A stretch of 64,000 bases of DNA from Fimbriiglobus ruber (lineage in GTDB: Bacteria; Planctomycetota; Planctomycetia; Gemmatales; Gemmataceae): NCBI RefSeq assembly GCF_002197845.1, contig NZ_NIDE01000001.1, forward strand, positions 1,426,001 to 1,490,000, in the 5' to 3' direction. The notes below the pieces were generated by a model that made no database searches, was not told where the DNA came from, and saw nothing but the letters and a program-made list of their open reading frames with translations. The position numbers and the translations under genes were made by a program. Below are positions 9,758 to 16,872 of this stretch, one piece after another. Position 1 is the stretch's first letter, and each line of letters begins with the position of its first letter.

Positions 9758-10213
9758 GTGTTGTTCTCACGTAACCAGTTTTCCCGTCTCGTGTTACCGG
9801 TCGGCGTTGCGACCGCGGCACTGGTGTTTTCCGCCGGGCCGGTCGCGGCCGACTCGCCGTGGATTCCGGCGGGCATGAAGGGCTTCCAGGCCCAGCAAAT
9901 ACACCAGCAAGCCACCCTTCATGAAGCACGGCCTGCCGCATCGCAAATCCCCGTGACTGCGGCCACCTCACATCACGCCACGGCCGAAGACTTTTCTCAT
10001 CTCCAAGTGTCCGTGACATACCCGGCCACCGCCACGCGGAGCGTTCCTTCCGTTTCAGCGCCGGCGGTGGTCGCGATACGCGGGCCAGAAGGCGAACTCC
10101 GCCAGTTCCAGGTCGAAGGTGGACGCGAAGCCCTTCAAAATCGTGTCATCGTCGTTCACTCGGGCGAAAAAGCGACCATTCAATTCGTCGTCGCGCCCCG
10201 GAAGGGTAAGTAA
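9758..10213 (+). CDS. secreted hypothetical protein
   Basis: This 151-residue protein starts at GTG 9758. The N-terminus has a classical signal peptide: basic n-region, hydrophobic core LVLPVGVATAALVFSAGPVA and a probable cleavage after AAD or VAA. The mature part is rich in A/T/S/H without cysteines and ends QNRVIVVHSGEKATIQFVVA then basic residues. That last part resembles a beta-sandwich strand pair. No known family is recognised. A hairpin follows directly and may end transcription from both this gene and the convergent gene at 10301. Confidence 0.6.
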   Translation: MLFSRNQFSRLVLPVGVATAALVFSAGPVAADSPWIPAGMKGFQAQQIHQQATLHEARPAASQIPVTAATSHHATAEDFSHLQVSVTYPATATRSVPSVSAPAVVAIRGPEGELRQFQVEGGREALQNRVIVVHSGEKATIQFVVAPRKGK

Positions 10214-10216
10214 ATT

Positions 10217-10257
10217 AAGCGGCCTCGCACTCAAATCCGTAGGGTGCGAGGCCGCTT
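10217..10257. terminator. bidirectional hairpin between convergent genes
   Basis: A perfect 14-bp stem (aagcggcctcgcac 10217-10230 with gtgcgaggccgctt 10244-10257) has a 13-nt loop. It lies 3 nt after the stop of the plus-strand gene and 43 nt beyond the end of the convergent minus-strand gene. Weak A/T tracts flank it on each side. Confidence 0.65.
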
Positions 10258-10300
10258 GTCGGTTTGTGAGCCGGACGACTGAACTCAGTCGCCCGACTTG

Positions 10301-10612
10301 TTATTTCTTCGAGCGAAACTCGATACGTAACAGTGTTTTGCGGTCCGGCCCGACATCGATTCTGATTACCGAAGCCGTCGACGGCACGTCTTTGAACTCG
10401 CAAGGCTGACCATTGTAAACCACTTCCGTTTGATCGGTCAGTTTGTACTCGCCCGCCGGTTCGGTCTTGGCTTCTGTGGTCGCCGCCTTCGGCATCTTCG
10501 CGTTGATCACGTCGCCACGCATCGACGGGGACTTTACCGTCGTCATGGCGGCGTCACTTTGGGTGGTAATAGATAAGCAGAGAAAACCGACCGCGAGAAG
10601 GCGGTGCATTGA
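10301..10612 (-). CDS. small secreted hypothetical protein
   Basis: This protein of 103 residues starts at ATG 10612, where a GGAG lies about 8-9 nt upstream; an in-frame start at 10648 would add 12 residues and spoil the signal peptide. The signal peptide MHRLLAVGFLCLSITTQSDA is followed by a polar mature region. It ends with a compact segment (VYNGQPCEFKDVPSTASVIR, then DRKTLLRIEFRSKK) that looks like a small beta fold. One cysteine is present. The family is not recognised. Confidence 0.6.
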   Translation of the reverse strand, partial: SMHRLLAVGFLCLSITTQSDAAMTTVKSPSMRGDVINAKMPKAATTEAKTEPAGEYKLTDQTEVVYNGQPCEFKDVPSTASVIRIDVGPDRKTLLRIEFRSKK

Positions 10613-10699
10613 TGTCGCTCCGGCGGAGAAGTTCGTTGCGTGTATCAAGGAATGGCAAGAGGTGTGCCGAGAGAATTTTCAAATAATTCACATGCTACA

Positions 10700-10731
10700 A
10701 GTCGTTGCCAAGTAATAACTTGGCAACGACT
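10700..10731 (-). terminator. hairpin after the PcRGLX/YetA-like gene
   Basis: A perfect 14-bp stem (10700-10713 with 10718-10731) has a 4-nt loop and lies about 100 nt beyond the stop of the minus-strand gene ending at 10829. AT-rich sequence follows on the minus strand. It is a likely intrinsic terminator. Confidence 0.6.
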
Positions 10732-10828
10732 CTAAACAAGTGGCTCGGCGTCCAAGGATTTGCGGCTGCTTATGGATCGTGCAGAACATGACGGATATCG
10801 GGCAAAATGCCAAGAAGCACGCATTCGA

Positions 10829-13384
10829 TCAGATCAGCCACCAAGCGATCAAGGCGACTCCCAACATCGCACATGTGGCGGCCCCGGCCACGACGAGGAG
10901 TTTCGCCCGTTTGATGGCTTTGAGCTTCTGGGGGATAAACATCTGCCAGTCGCCGAACTCGTCCGCAGAAACGGCGATGGTCGGTACGGGAGCTGTTTCC
11001 GTCGGGTGCTGCTGCCACCAGGCACGCGACCAGCCAAAGTTCATCATCAACACAACTGGGCGACAAAGTGACCTGGTCGGGAACTCGCTGAGCTTGCTCT
11101 CGACGTAGCGGAAAAACCACTCCGCCCGTTCCATGAACCGTGCATTCTCCGCCCCCTCAGCGTGTTTGGCGGCGTATTGAAACACCTCGACCTTGCGCAT
11201 GTCCTGTGCGGCCCAGGTCTCGGTCGGGTATTGCAATTTCTCGGGTGTGTCGAGAATCGGGCGTTCGTGGTCGGCCATCCAACGGGCGTAATGCAGCAAG
11301 GTGAGTCGGGCGTAGGTGTAGGCCTGGTCGCGTTCGCCGAGTTCGATCTTGTAATCCAGGTATCTGCCCAGCGCTTGCAAGAACATGGTGTAAAACCACC
11401 GCAGTTCGGCGTTGAGTAGATCGAGGCGATCGAGGTTTTGCTTAGGGTGGGCTACGCGGCGAATGATCTGCTCGGCTTTGTCGAGGAACTTCCGGTCGCC
11501 GGCCAGTTGGTGGCCGACCAGGAGCGCCAGGATCGAATTCGCCGACGCCCGCCCCGGCCCGTGATAGCCGCCGCCGCCAGACTCTGTTGCTAAACCCGTG
11601 TACTCGCGTGAAAGAAAGCGGAACGGCGTTCTCGAAGGATCTTCCATGTCGAGGACGAACTGTGCCAGATCGACCGCGGTGTCTCGGTAGAGTGGATTCC
11701 CGGCCAGGTAGTAAGCGAGCATCAACCCGGCGTTGTAATTGTGCGACGACGCCGGCCCGCCGCCGACCGCGTAAGACTTCTTGAGTTTCTCGGCTGTTTC
11801 GCCAAGTTGGTCCATCTTCGTGGTCGTACTCGCCTGCGGTCCGCGGCGGAGGATCTTGGGGTAACTGCGGTGGGTGCCGGTGTCGGCCCCGGCGTAATGG
11901 TAAGTGTGCCAGAAGAGCCCGCGATTGTATGCGGCCTTATCGCCGTCGGTGTGGTAGACGTCGATGTCGACCGTGTGGTCCGCACACTCGAGCCCTTGCG
12001 TCAACCAACGGACGTCGCCGCTGCGGAAGAACTGGTATAGGAAGCCGGCCACGCAATCGTACTGGTTGTTGTAGTGGGAGATCATCGGCGCCGGGCCGGT
12101 GTGGTAGACGGCTTCGTGGTCGCCGTAAATGTCGCCGAAATGCCGCCAGCCGTATTCGTCGATCTTCTCACGCTTGTGAATAAACGTGTCCGGCCCCTCG
12201 ATCGCCTGATCGACCAGGGCGAGGTAAGCCGTGTTCGGGTCGGTAGACTTGGGTGTCAGATAGGGCACGATGCCACAGACTGCGTACCACTCCGGGTCGG
12301 CGTGAACAACGAGCGGGCTACGGCACCAGACCATTGGTTCATTGGTGACGGTGTCCCGGCCGAAGGCGACATAGAAGGTGTGCGTCTTCTGCTCGCCGCC
12401 TTGTAGCTCCGTTTCGCCTTCTGAGTCCGAAGGGAAAAGGTTCAAGCTGAATCCGTTCGCGTCCGCGGAAAGACGTTTGGGGAAGTTTTCCCAGAATGTG
12501 GGCGTGGTAATCCCGAACCAGTTTCCGTCCTGCTCCTTGGCGATAATAGGCGTCGCGCGCATGCCATCTCGTTCGACTTTGGCTTTGTCGTCAAGTCGAT
12601 AGCCGCGGTATCGCAAAGGGATTTTGCGGTGTCGGTCCAGATGATTGTCGCTCTGCCAGTGTTCTCCGCCGCTCGAACACTGGTAAATGTCTATTCCACG
12701 ATCAGTGGACTGGAACGGCACACCCGGTTCCGGGGAATAATGAATCCGCGATGCGCCTACCCTGTGGCCTTCTGGTGGCAATATGGCAAACGCCTTGAGG
12801 TAAACCGAGCCGCCGTTGCCCAAATCCCAGTTGCCGCCGGGGTGGTCCGCCGGATTGGGATTGCGAATAGTGAGTTGAACCCGGGCCACCGGCACGCCCG
12901 CGAAAAAATCGGCCCAGCCGAACAGCACGCAATCACCGAATCGTGGCAAGCTGAGCGCGAACCGGCGGCGGATTGGTCCCGACTCTATGACATCCTGACC
13001 CGCAACGTCAGACACAATCTTCGCGCTGGCGTCCGCGGCACTGAGTGCGAACAACGGCTCGTGTTCTTTGGCCTGGACGGGGAAGTCGGGGAGCGGCGGC
13101 AACGAGACCGGCTCCCCGGCTTCAACCCGATACCCGTCGCTCTTGCCGTCGACCGTCGCCAGGAAATCGAACAGGCACCAGCGCACGCTGCCGTCCGGCC
13201 AACGGTCGAGAACCCGGGTTTGTAGAGCGGCAGGAATCCCGTCGCTCCCCACGAGGCGGAACCGTTTCTCGTCGTGGACCGCGCCCCGCGGCCAGGGCAG
13301 GCCACACGTCACCGGCTCGCCTTTGCGAACTTGCGTTTCCCGCGCGACAAAGCGGAGCGAGACGGAGAGAGCGGGGGCGGTCAT
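10829..13384 (-). CDS. PcRGLX/YetA-like protein with C-terminal membrane anchor
   Basis: This protein has 851 residues. The N-terminal ~280 residues (VRKGEPVTCGLPWPRGAVHD, then GSVRWCLFDFLATVDG) match the rift-barrel start of YetA and exo-rhamnogalacturonan-lyase-like (PcRGLX) proteins. The middle has the helical toroid-like region typical of polysaccharide lyases (about residues 400-760, e.g. SHNYNAGLMLAYYLAGNPLY and GGGYHGPGRASANSILALLV). That suggests action on uronic-acid-containing polysaccharide, but no activity can be read from sequence. No signal peptide is visible. Instead a hydrophobic helix at the extreme C-terminus (about 825-850, LLVVAGAATCAMLGVALIAW) implies tail anchoring. The start is 43 nt from the start of the divergent glycosyltransferase, so the promoters must overlap or lie inside the neighbours. 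Confidence 0.7.
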   Translation of the reverse strand: MTAPALSVSLRFVARETQVRKGEPVTCGLPWPRGAVHDEKRFRLVGSDGIPAALQTRVLDRWPDGSVRWCLFDFLATVDGKSDGYRVEAGEPVSLPPLPDFPVQAKEHEPLFALSAADASAKIVSDVAGQDVIESGPIRRRFALSLPRFGDCVLFGWADFFAGVPVARVQLTIRNPNPADHPGGNWDLGNGGSVYLKAFAILPPEGHRVGASRIHYSPEPGVPFQSTDRGIDIYQCSSGGEHWQSDNHLDRHRKIPLRYRGYRLDDKAKVERDGMRATPIIAKEQDGNWFGITTPTFWENFPKRLSADANGFSLNLFPSDSEGETELQGGEQKTHTFYVAFGRDTVTNEPMVWCRSPLVVHADPEWYAVCGIVPYLTPKSTDPNTAYLALVDQAIEGPDTFIHKREKIDEYGWRHFGDIYGDHEAVYHTGPAPMISHYNNQYDCVAGFLYQFFRSGDVRWLTQGLECADHTVDIDVYHTDGDKAAYNRGLFWHTYHYAGADTGTHRSYPKILRRGPQASTTTKMDQLGETAEKLKKSYAVGGGPASSHNYNAGLMLAYYLAGNPLYRDTAVDLAQFVLDMEDPSRTPFRFLSREYTGLATESGGGGYHGPGRASANSILALLVGHQLAGDRKFLDKAEQIIRRVAHPKQNLDRLDLLNAELRWFYTMFLQALGRYLDYKIELGERDQAYTYARLTLLHYARWMADHERPILDTPEKLQYPTETWAAQDMRKVEVFQYAAKHAEGAENARFMERAEWFFRYVESKLSEFPTRSLCRPVVLMMNFGWSRAWWQQHPTETAPVPTIAVSADEFGDWQMFIPQKLKAIKRAKLLVVAGAATCAMLGVALIAWWLI

Positions 13385-13427
13385 CGAAACTCCTCACCGA
13401 ATCCCAGGAATGGCCCATAATACGGGT

Positions 13428-14600
13428 ATGATCGACCCCGCCCACCCGTCCCGGCCGTTGCTCGTTTTTGCCGACGACTGGGGCCGCCACCCGTCGAGTT
13501 GTCAGCACCTCATTGGGAAGCTGCTTCCCCACCGCGAAGTCGTGTGGGTGAACACCATCGGCACGCGACCGCCCCGCCTCGACTGGTCGACCGCCAGGCG
13601 CGTGGCGGGCAAATTCCGACAGTGGTTCGGGCCGCGGCCCGCGGTTCCGACTACCGCCCCGGAACAGGCTCCCGCGCTTTCCCCACGCATTATCTCGCCG
13701 AAGATGTGGCCATCGTTCCGTTCCGCATTCGGTCGCGGACTGAATCGCAAGTTGCTGACGCGGGCACTCAAGTCGTTAGTTGAAAGCCTGGCCCAACCGC
13801 CGGACGTCGTGACGACGTTGCCGCTCGTCGCCGACCTGATCGGAGTGTTGCCGGTCCGGCGGTGGGTCTATTATTGCGTCGACGACTTCAGCGTTTGGCC
13901 GGGGTACGACGGGGCCACGATGCTCACAATGGAGCGCGACCTCATCCCCAAAGTCGATGCCGTTGTCGCGGTCAGCGACACATTGGTGAAGCACGTCGAC
14001 GAACTCGGCAAACCAGCCCACCTCCTGACCCACGGCGTCGACCTGGATCACTGGCGGAGCCCAGTTTCGCCCGGTCTTCCGCTCGAATTCGCGGGACTAA
14101 AGCCGCCAGTCATTCTTTTTTGGGGCGTCGTGGACCGGCGGATGGATATGGCTTTCGTAAAGCATCTTTCCGCGCATTTGCCAGAGGGCACGATCGTCCT
14201 GGTCGGCCCGAAGGAAGATCCCGATCCGGAATTACTCGCGCTTCCCCGCGTGGTCTACCTTCCCCCGGTGGCATTCGACCGACTTCCGGCCCTGGCAGCC
14301 GCGGCAGCCGTCCTGGTGATGCCGTACATTGATGCCCCCGTGACTCACGCCATGCAACCACTCAAGCTCAAGGAATACATCGCGACCGGCAGACCCGCGG
14401 TCGTTCGCGCACTGCCCGCGACGAAGGAATGGGGAGACTGCGTCGATTTGGCCGCGACGCCGGAGGAATTTACCGCCCGCGTCATCAACAGATTAACGAC
14501 TGGATTGCCAGGCGATCAGAACCAGGCACGGGTCCGATTAAATCGAGAAGGGTGGGCGGACAAAGCCCACCAGCTCGAAAAATGGGTGAACGGTGAGTGA
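13428..14600 (+). CDS. glycosyltransferase, GT4-like
   Basis: This protein of about 390 residues starts at ATG 13428 (alternative ATG 13410, which sits only 1 nt after an AGGA). The N-terminal Rossmann domain begins PLLVFADDWGRHPSSCQHLI, as in GT4-type enzymes of the TuaH kind. The second domain has VILFWGVVDRRMDMAFVKHL, the nucleotide-sugar-binding region VLVMPYIDAPVTHAMQPLKL and KEYIATGRPAVV, where the E corresponds to the conserved donor-binding glutamate. It probably adds a sugar to an exopolysaccharide or glycan at the inner membrane; donor and acceptor are unknown. It is divergent from the YetA-like gene. Confidence 0.8.
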   Translation: MIDPAHPSRPLLVFADDWGRHPSSCQHLIGKLLPHREVVWVNTIGTRPPRLDWSTARRVAGKFRQWFGPRPAVPTTAPEQAPALSPRIISPKMWPSFRSAFGRGLNRKLLTRALKSLVESLAQPPDVVTTLPLVADLIGVLPVRRWVYYCVDDFSVWPGYDGATMLTMERDLIPKVDAVVAVSDTLVKHVDELGKPAHLLTHGVDLDHWRSPVSPGLPLEFAGLKPPVILFWGVVDRRMDMAFVKHLSAHLPEGTIVLVGPKEDPDPELLALPRVVYLPPVAFDRLPALAAAAAVLVMPYIDAPVTHAMQPLKLKEYIATGRPAVVRALPATKEWGDCVDLAATPEEFTARVINRLTTGLPGDQNQARVRLNREGWADKAHQLEKWVNGE

Positions 14601-14891
14601 TTCCGTTGCCGAATGAAATTGTGTTCTAAGGTTTGCTAACGGGGCCAGGACAGGAAGAGGCAAAATTCCTCCGCTCCCCGAACATTGACTCAACGCCCGT
14701 GGCCGCGCGAATGAACTCGCGGTACATGGGCGTTGCGGTTTTTACGGACATCATTCAGATAAGCCACAGAGATTTAGCCACAGAGATCACAGCGGCCACA
14801 GAGAAAGAGAGAAAGAATTCATCTCGATTTTGGAGACTTCCTGCTGGATGTGACCGAACCCGGCACCACGTTACCCGGCTGGAGCATAAAT
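14601..14891. repeat. intergenic region with 'ccacagag' repeats
   Basis: No gene is visible between the glycosyltransferase and the RRM-gene terminator. At 14763-14803 the octamer ccacagag occurs three times (…agccacagagatttagccacagagatcacagcggccacagag in pieces). Such short CACAGAG arrays are scattered in many planctomycete genomes. The function is unknown. Confidence 0.5.
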
Positions 14892-14931
14892 ACCGAGAGA
14901 CCCGCGGGCTCGAACCCGCGGGTCTCTCGGT
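14892..14931 (-). terminator. terminator hairpin of the RRM gene
   Basis: A perfect 17-bp stem (14892-14908 with 14915-14931) has the 6-nt loop ctcgaa. It lies 49 nt beyond the stop of the minus-strand RRM gene. It is an exceptionally stable hairpin and probably terminates or stabilises that mRNA. Confidence 0.7.
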
Positions 14932-14980
14932 TAGCGTCGCGGTTCAGAAAATGAATCGCGACGCGGATTGTTTCTTCGGG

Positions 14981-15433
14981 TTAGTAGCGGTCGCCACCGC
15001 CGCCGCCATAACCGCCACCACCACCGCCGCCGTAACCGCCGCGGCCGCCACCACCGCCGCCGTAACCGCCGCGGCCGCCACCACCGCCGCCGTAACCGCC
15101 GCGGCCGCCACCGCCGCCGCCGCCGTATCCACCACCGCCGCCACCGCCGTACCCACCACCACCACCGCCACCCGAACGCGGACGTTCTTCGCGGGGACGG
15201 GCTTCGTTGACCGTCAATTGACGGCCTTCGAATTCGGCACCGTTCATGGCTTCGACAGCCTGTTCGGCGCCGGACGACATCTCAACAAAGCCAAATCCAC
15301 GGGAGCGACCGGTTTCGCGGTCCGTGATGATTTGGGCTTTGGTCACGGTGCCGTATTGCCCGAACAGCTGTTCCAGGTCGGCGTTCGTGATCGAAAATGG
15401 CAAATTGCCTACGTACAAATTCTTGCTGCTCAT
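14981..15433 (-). CDS. RRM RNA-binding protein with glycine-rich tail
   Basis: This 150-residue protein has a single RNA-recognition motif (residues 1-82). RNP2 is LYVGNL and RNP1 is [17 protein letters not shown] lies between them, as in cyanobacterial and plant glycine-rich RNA-binding proteins. From about residue 88 the tail is almost pure G with R and Y ([10 protein letters not shown] units), an RGG-like disordered region that may add RNA affinity or phase separation. A good ribosome site (GGGGAG, 4-5 nt before ATG) supports the start. Related bacterial proteins are often cold-induced. The leader appears long: a TATACT box lies on the minus strand at 15795-15790, about 350 nt upstream. 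A strong hairpin follows the gene. Confidence 0.93.
   Translation of the reverse strand: MSSKNLYVGNLPFSITNADLEQLFGQYGTVTKAQIITDRETGRSRGFGFVEMSSGAEQAVEAMNGAEFEGRQLTVNEARPREERPRSGGGGGGGYGGGGGGGYGGGGGGGRGGYGGGGGGRGGYGGGGGGRGGYGGGGGGGYGGGGGDRY
15031..15120. repeat. three 30-nt tandem repeats in the RRM gene
   Basis: The 30-nt unit cgtaaccgccgcggccgcca plus ccaccgccgc repeats at 15031-15060, 15061-15090 and 15091-15120, with a small change in the last. It encodes the [10 protein letters not shown] blocks. Copy number is likely to vary between strains. Confidence 0.8.
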
Positions 15434-15852
15434 GCAGCTCCCCTAACAGGCGGCGCAGCCCCGATGTGGTGCCGACCACCCCGACACATATCCTTTGGCA
15501 AAAACCACCGACCGCCGGTGATTCGGAAGAAGTGCGAACGCGGTGCCACCGAAATACATGCACCACCGCCAACGACTCACACGCGACACAGGATTCATAC
15601 GTTTTGGAAACGCACCCGAGCGCGGAGAGATGGAATCGCCACCACGGTCCGTCATTGCAGCCGCTTGACGCTTATCAGATCTGGTCGAAGGGAGACTCAG
15701 AGCGCGGACCCGCCAAACTACGCCGACGCGAACGCTAACGACCCGTTCGTTCTTCCTGTCCGTGAGGTCCACTCCTCACGATTTAACGGAGTATAGACTT
15801 GGCGCGCAAAAAGCGATAGTGCGAAACAAAAAAAATGCGAAAATGATTCCCA
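15434..15852. promoter_or_regulatory. upstream region of the RRM gene, possible long leader
   Basis: These 419 bases lie between the RRM gene and the end of the ATP-grasp gene, both on the minus strand. A TATACT hexamer (minus strand, 15795-15790) is the best -10 candidate but has no well-spaced -35. If used, it would give a ~350-nt untranslated leader, as seen in cold-shock genes. An A/T-rich patch (15812-15850) lies just upstream of it. No protein-coding signal is convincing. Confidence 0.3.
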
Positions 15853-16872
15853 TTATGTGTCAGAACTTGCTGCATAGCTGACCGAACCATCGGCCCCGAA
15901 CGACGCCCTTCCCGCTTTCCAAACCGGCGGAGAAACGTTCTCCCCGCGGGCCACGCGCAACAACAGATCGGCCAAATTCGTGTTGGCTAAAGTGCGGAGG
16001 CCGATGTAAGACGTGGTAAATCTCGGGTTGATTTCAATCGCCCGGTCGGCCGACCCGTCCGCCGCGGCCCCGAGTACCAAATCGACGCCGACGTATCCGA
16101 AAAGGCCGTGGATGCCGGCGATCGCTCGCCGGCCGAGGTCGACCGCCCGCCCCGCCAGATTAGGGGAAATGGGGAACACGCCGCCTTCGTAACGAAAACG
16201 GCCGTCGTGAGACAGCCGCTGGAAGGTTGGCAACAATGGGAGGGCACCCGTGGGGCCGACCATGAACGCGATGCTCGCCGCGCGACCGGGCACGTAGTCC
16301 TGGGCAATCAACCGGCCGGCCGGCTCGCCTTCGAGGGTGGCGACCCGGACGCTCTCGGCGAACTCGTTGTCGTCGCACGTCAGGAACGTCGCGAACGACC
16401 CGGCGCCGTCGAACGGCTTGATCACGCACGGGAAGCGGCCGGCCGGCCACGCATCGACGGGGCGCGTGTCCGGGGTCGGAACCCCGGCCGCCTGCCACTC
16501 GGCCGCGAGGGTCAACTTGTTCGTCGTCCGGGCCACCGCGCCGGGCGACGGCCCGAGAACACGGGCTCCGACCGCGCGAGCCCACGAATACCGCTCTTCG
16601 AGCAATCCCCGGCTTTCCGGCGCGATCACGACCGACCAGTCCGCCTCGGCACTATGGGTCCGAAACGCGACCTCGTCGTCCACCCCGTCCGCACCGTCCG
16701 GCAGCCCGGACACGACGACCCGCGTACCGGGCCGCCGTGCGAAGTCCGCGGCGAGTGCGTCCCGCATCGCCCGGCCCTCGCGGAAAAGAGAATGGGCCGG
16801 GTCGGATGGTTCCCGACCCAGCCCCGTTGCACAGCAGTATTCGTACACGAAGATCGTGGTCACGAACCTCAC
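15853..16872 (-). CDS. ATP-grasp ligase, MfnD-like
   Basis: This 339-residue ATP-grasp enzyme probably joins a carboxylate to an amine through an acyl-phosphate. Visible elements are the central KLTLAAEWQAAGVPTPDTRP, the ATP-binding lysine in FPCVIKPFDGAGS, the QDYVPGRAASIAFMVG strand and the metal-binding end VGVDLVLGAAAD then AIEINPRFTTSYIGLR (E and N ligands). The layout recalls tyramine-glutamate ligase (MfnD) of methanofuran synthesis, and some planctomycetes carry tetrahydromethanopterin C1 genes. The match is by pattern only. Its start overlaps the TolC-like gene stop by 4 nt, so the two are co-transcribed. Confidence 0.75.
   Translation of the reverse strand: MRFVTTIFVYEYCCATGLGREPSDPAHSLFREGRAMRDALAADFARRPGTRVVVSGLPDGADGVDDEVAFRTHSAEADWSVVIAPESRGLLEERYSWARAVGARVLGPSPGAVARTTNKLTLAAEWQAAGVPTPDTRPVDAWPAGRFPCVIKPFDGAGSFATFLTCDDNEFAESVRVATLEGEPAGRLIAQDYVPGRAASIAFMVGPTGALPLLPTFQRLSHDGRFRYEGGVFPISPNLAGRAVDLGRRAIAGIHGLFGYVGVDLVLGAAADGSADRAIEINPRFTTSYIGLRTLANTNLADLLLRVARGENVSPPVWKAGRASFGADGSVSYAASSDT

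Noticed and set aside
14909-14931. Possible tRNA T-arm (ctcgaacccgcgggtctc)
   Set aside because: It is the loop and one arm of a perfect 17-bp terminator hairpin; no acceptor, D or anticodon arms surround it.
14633-15796. Plus-strand frame with Ala/Thr repeats opposite the RRM gene
   Set aside because: The repeats are the reverse complement of the glycine-rich tail, and the opposite strand encodes a clear RRM.
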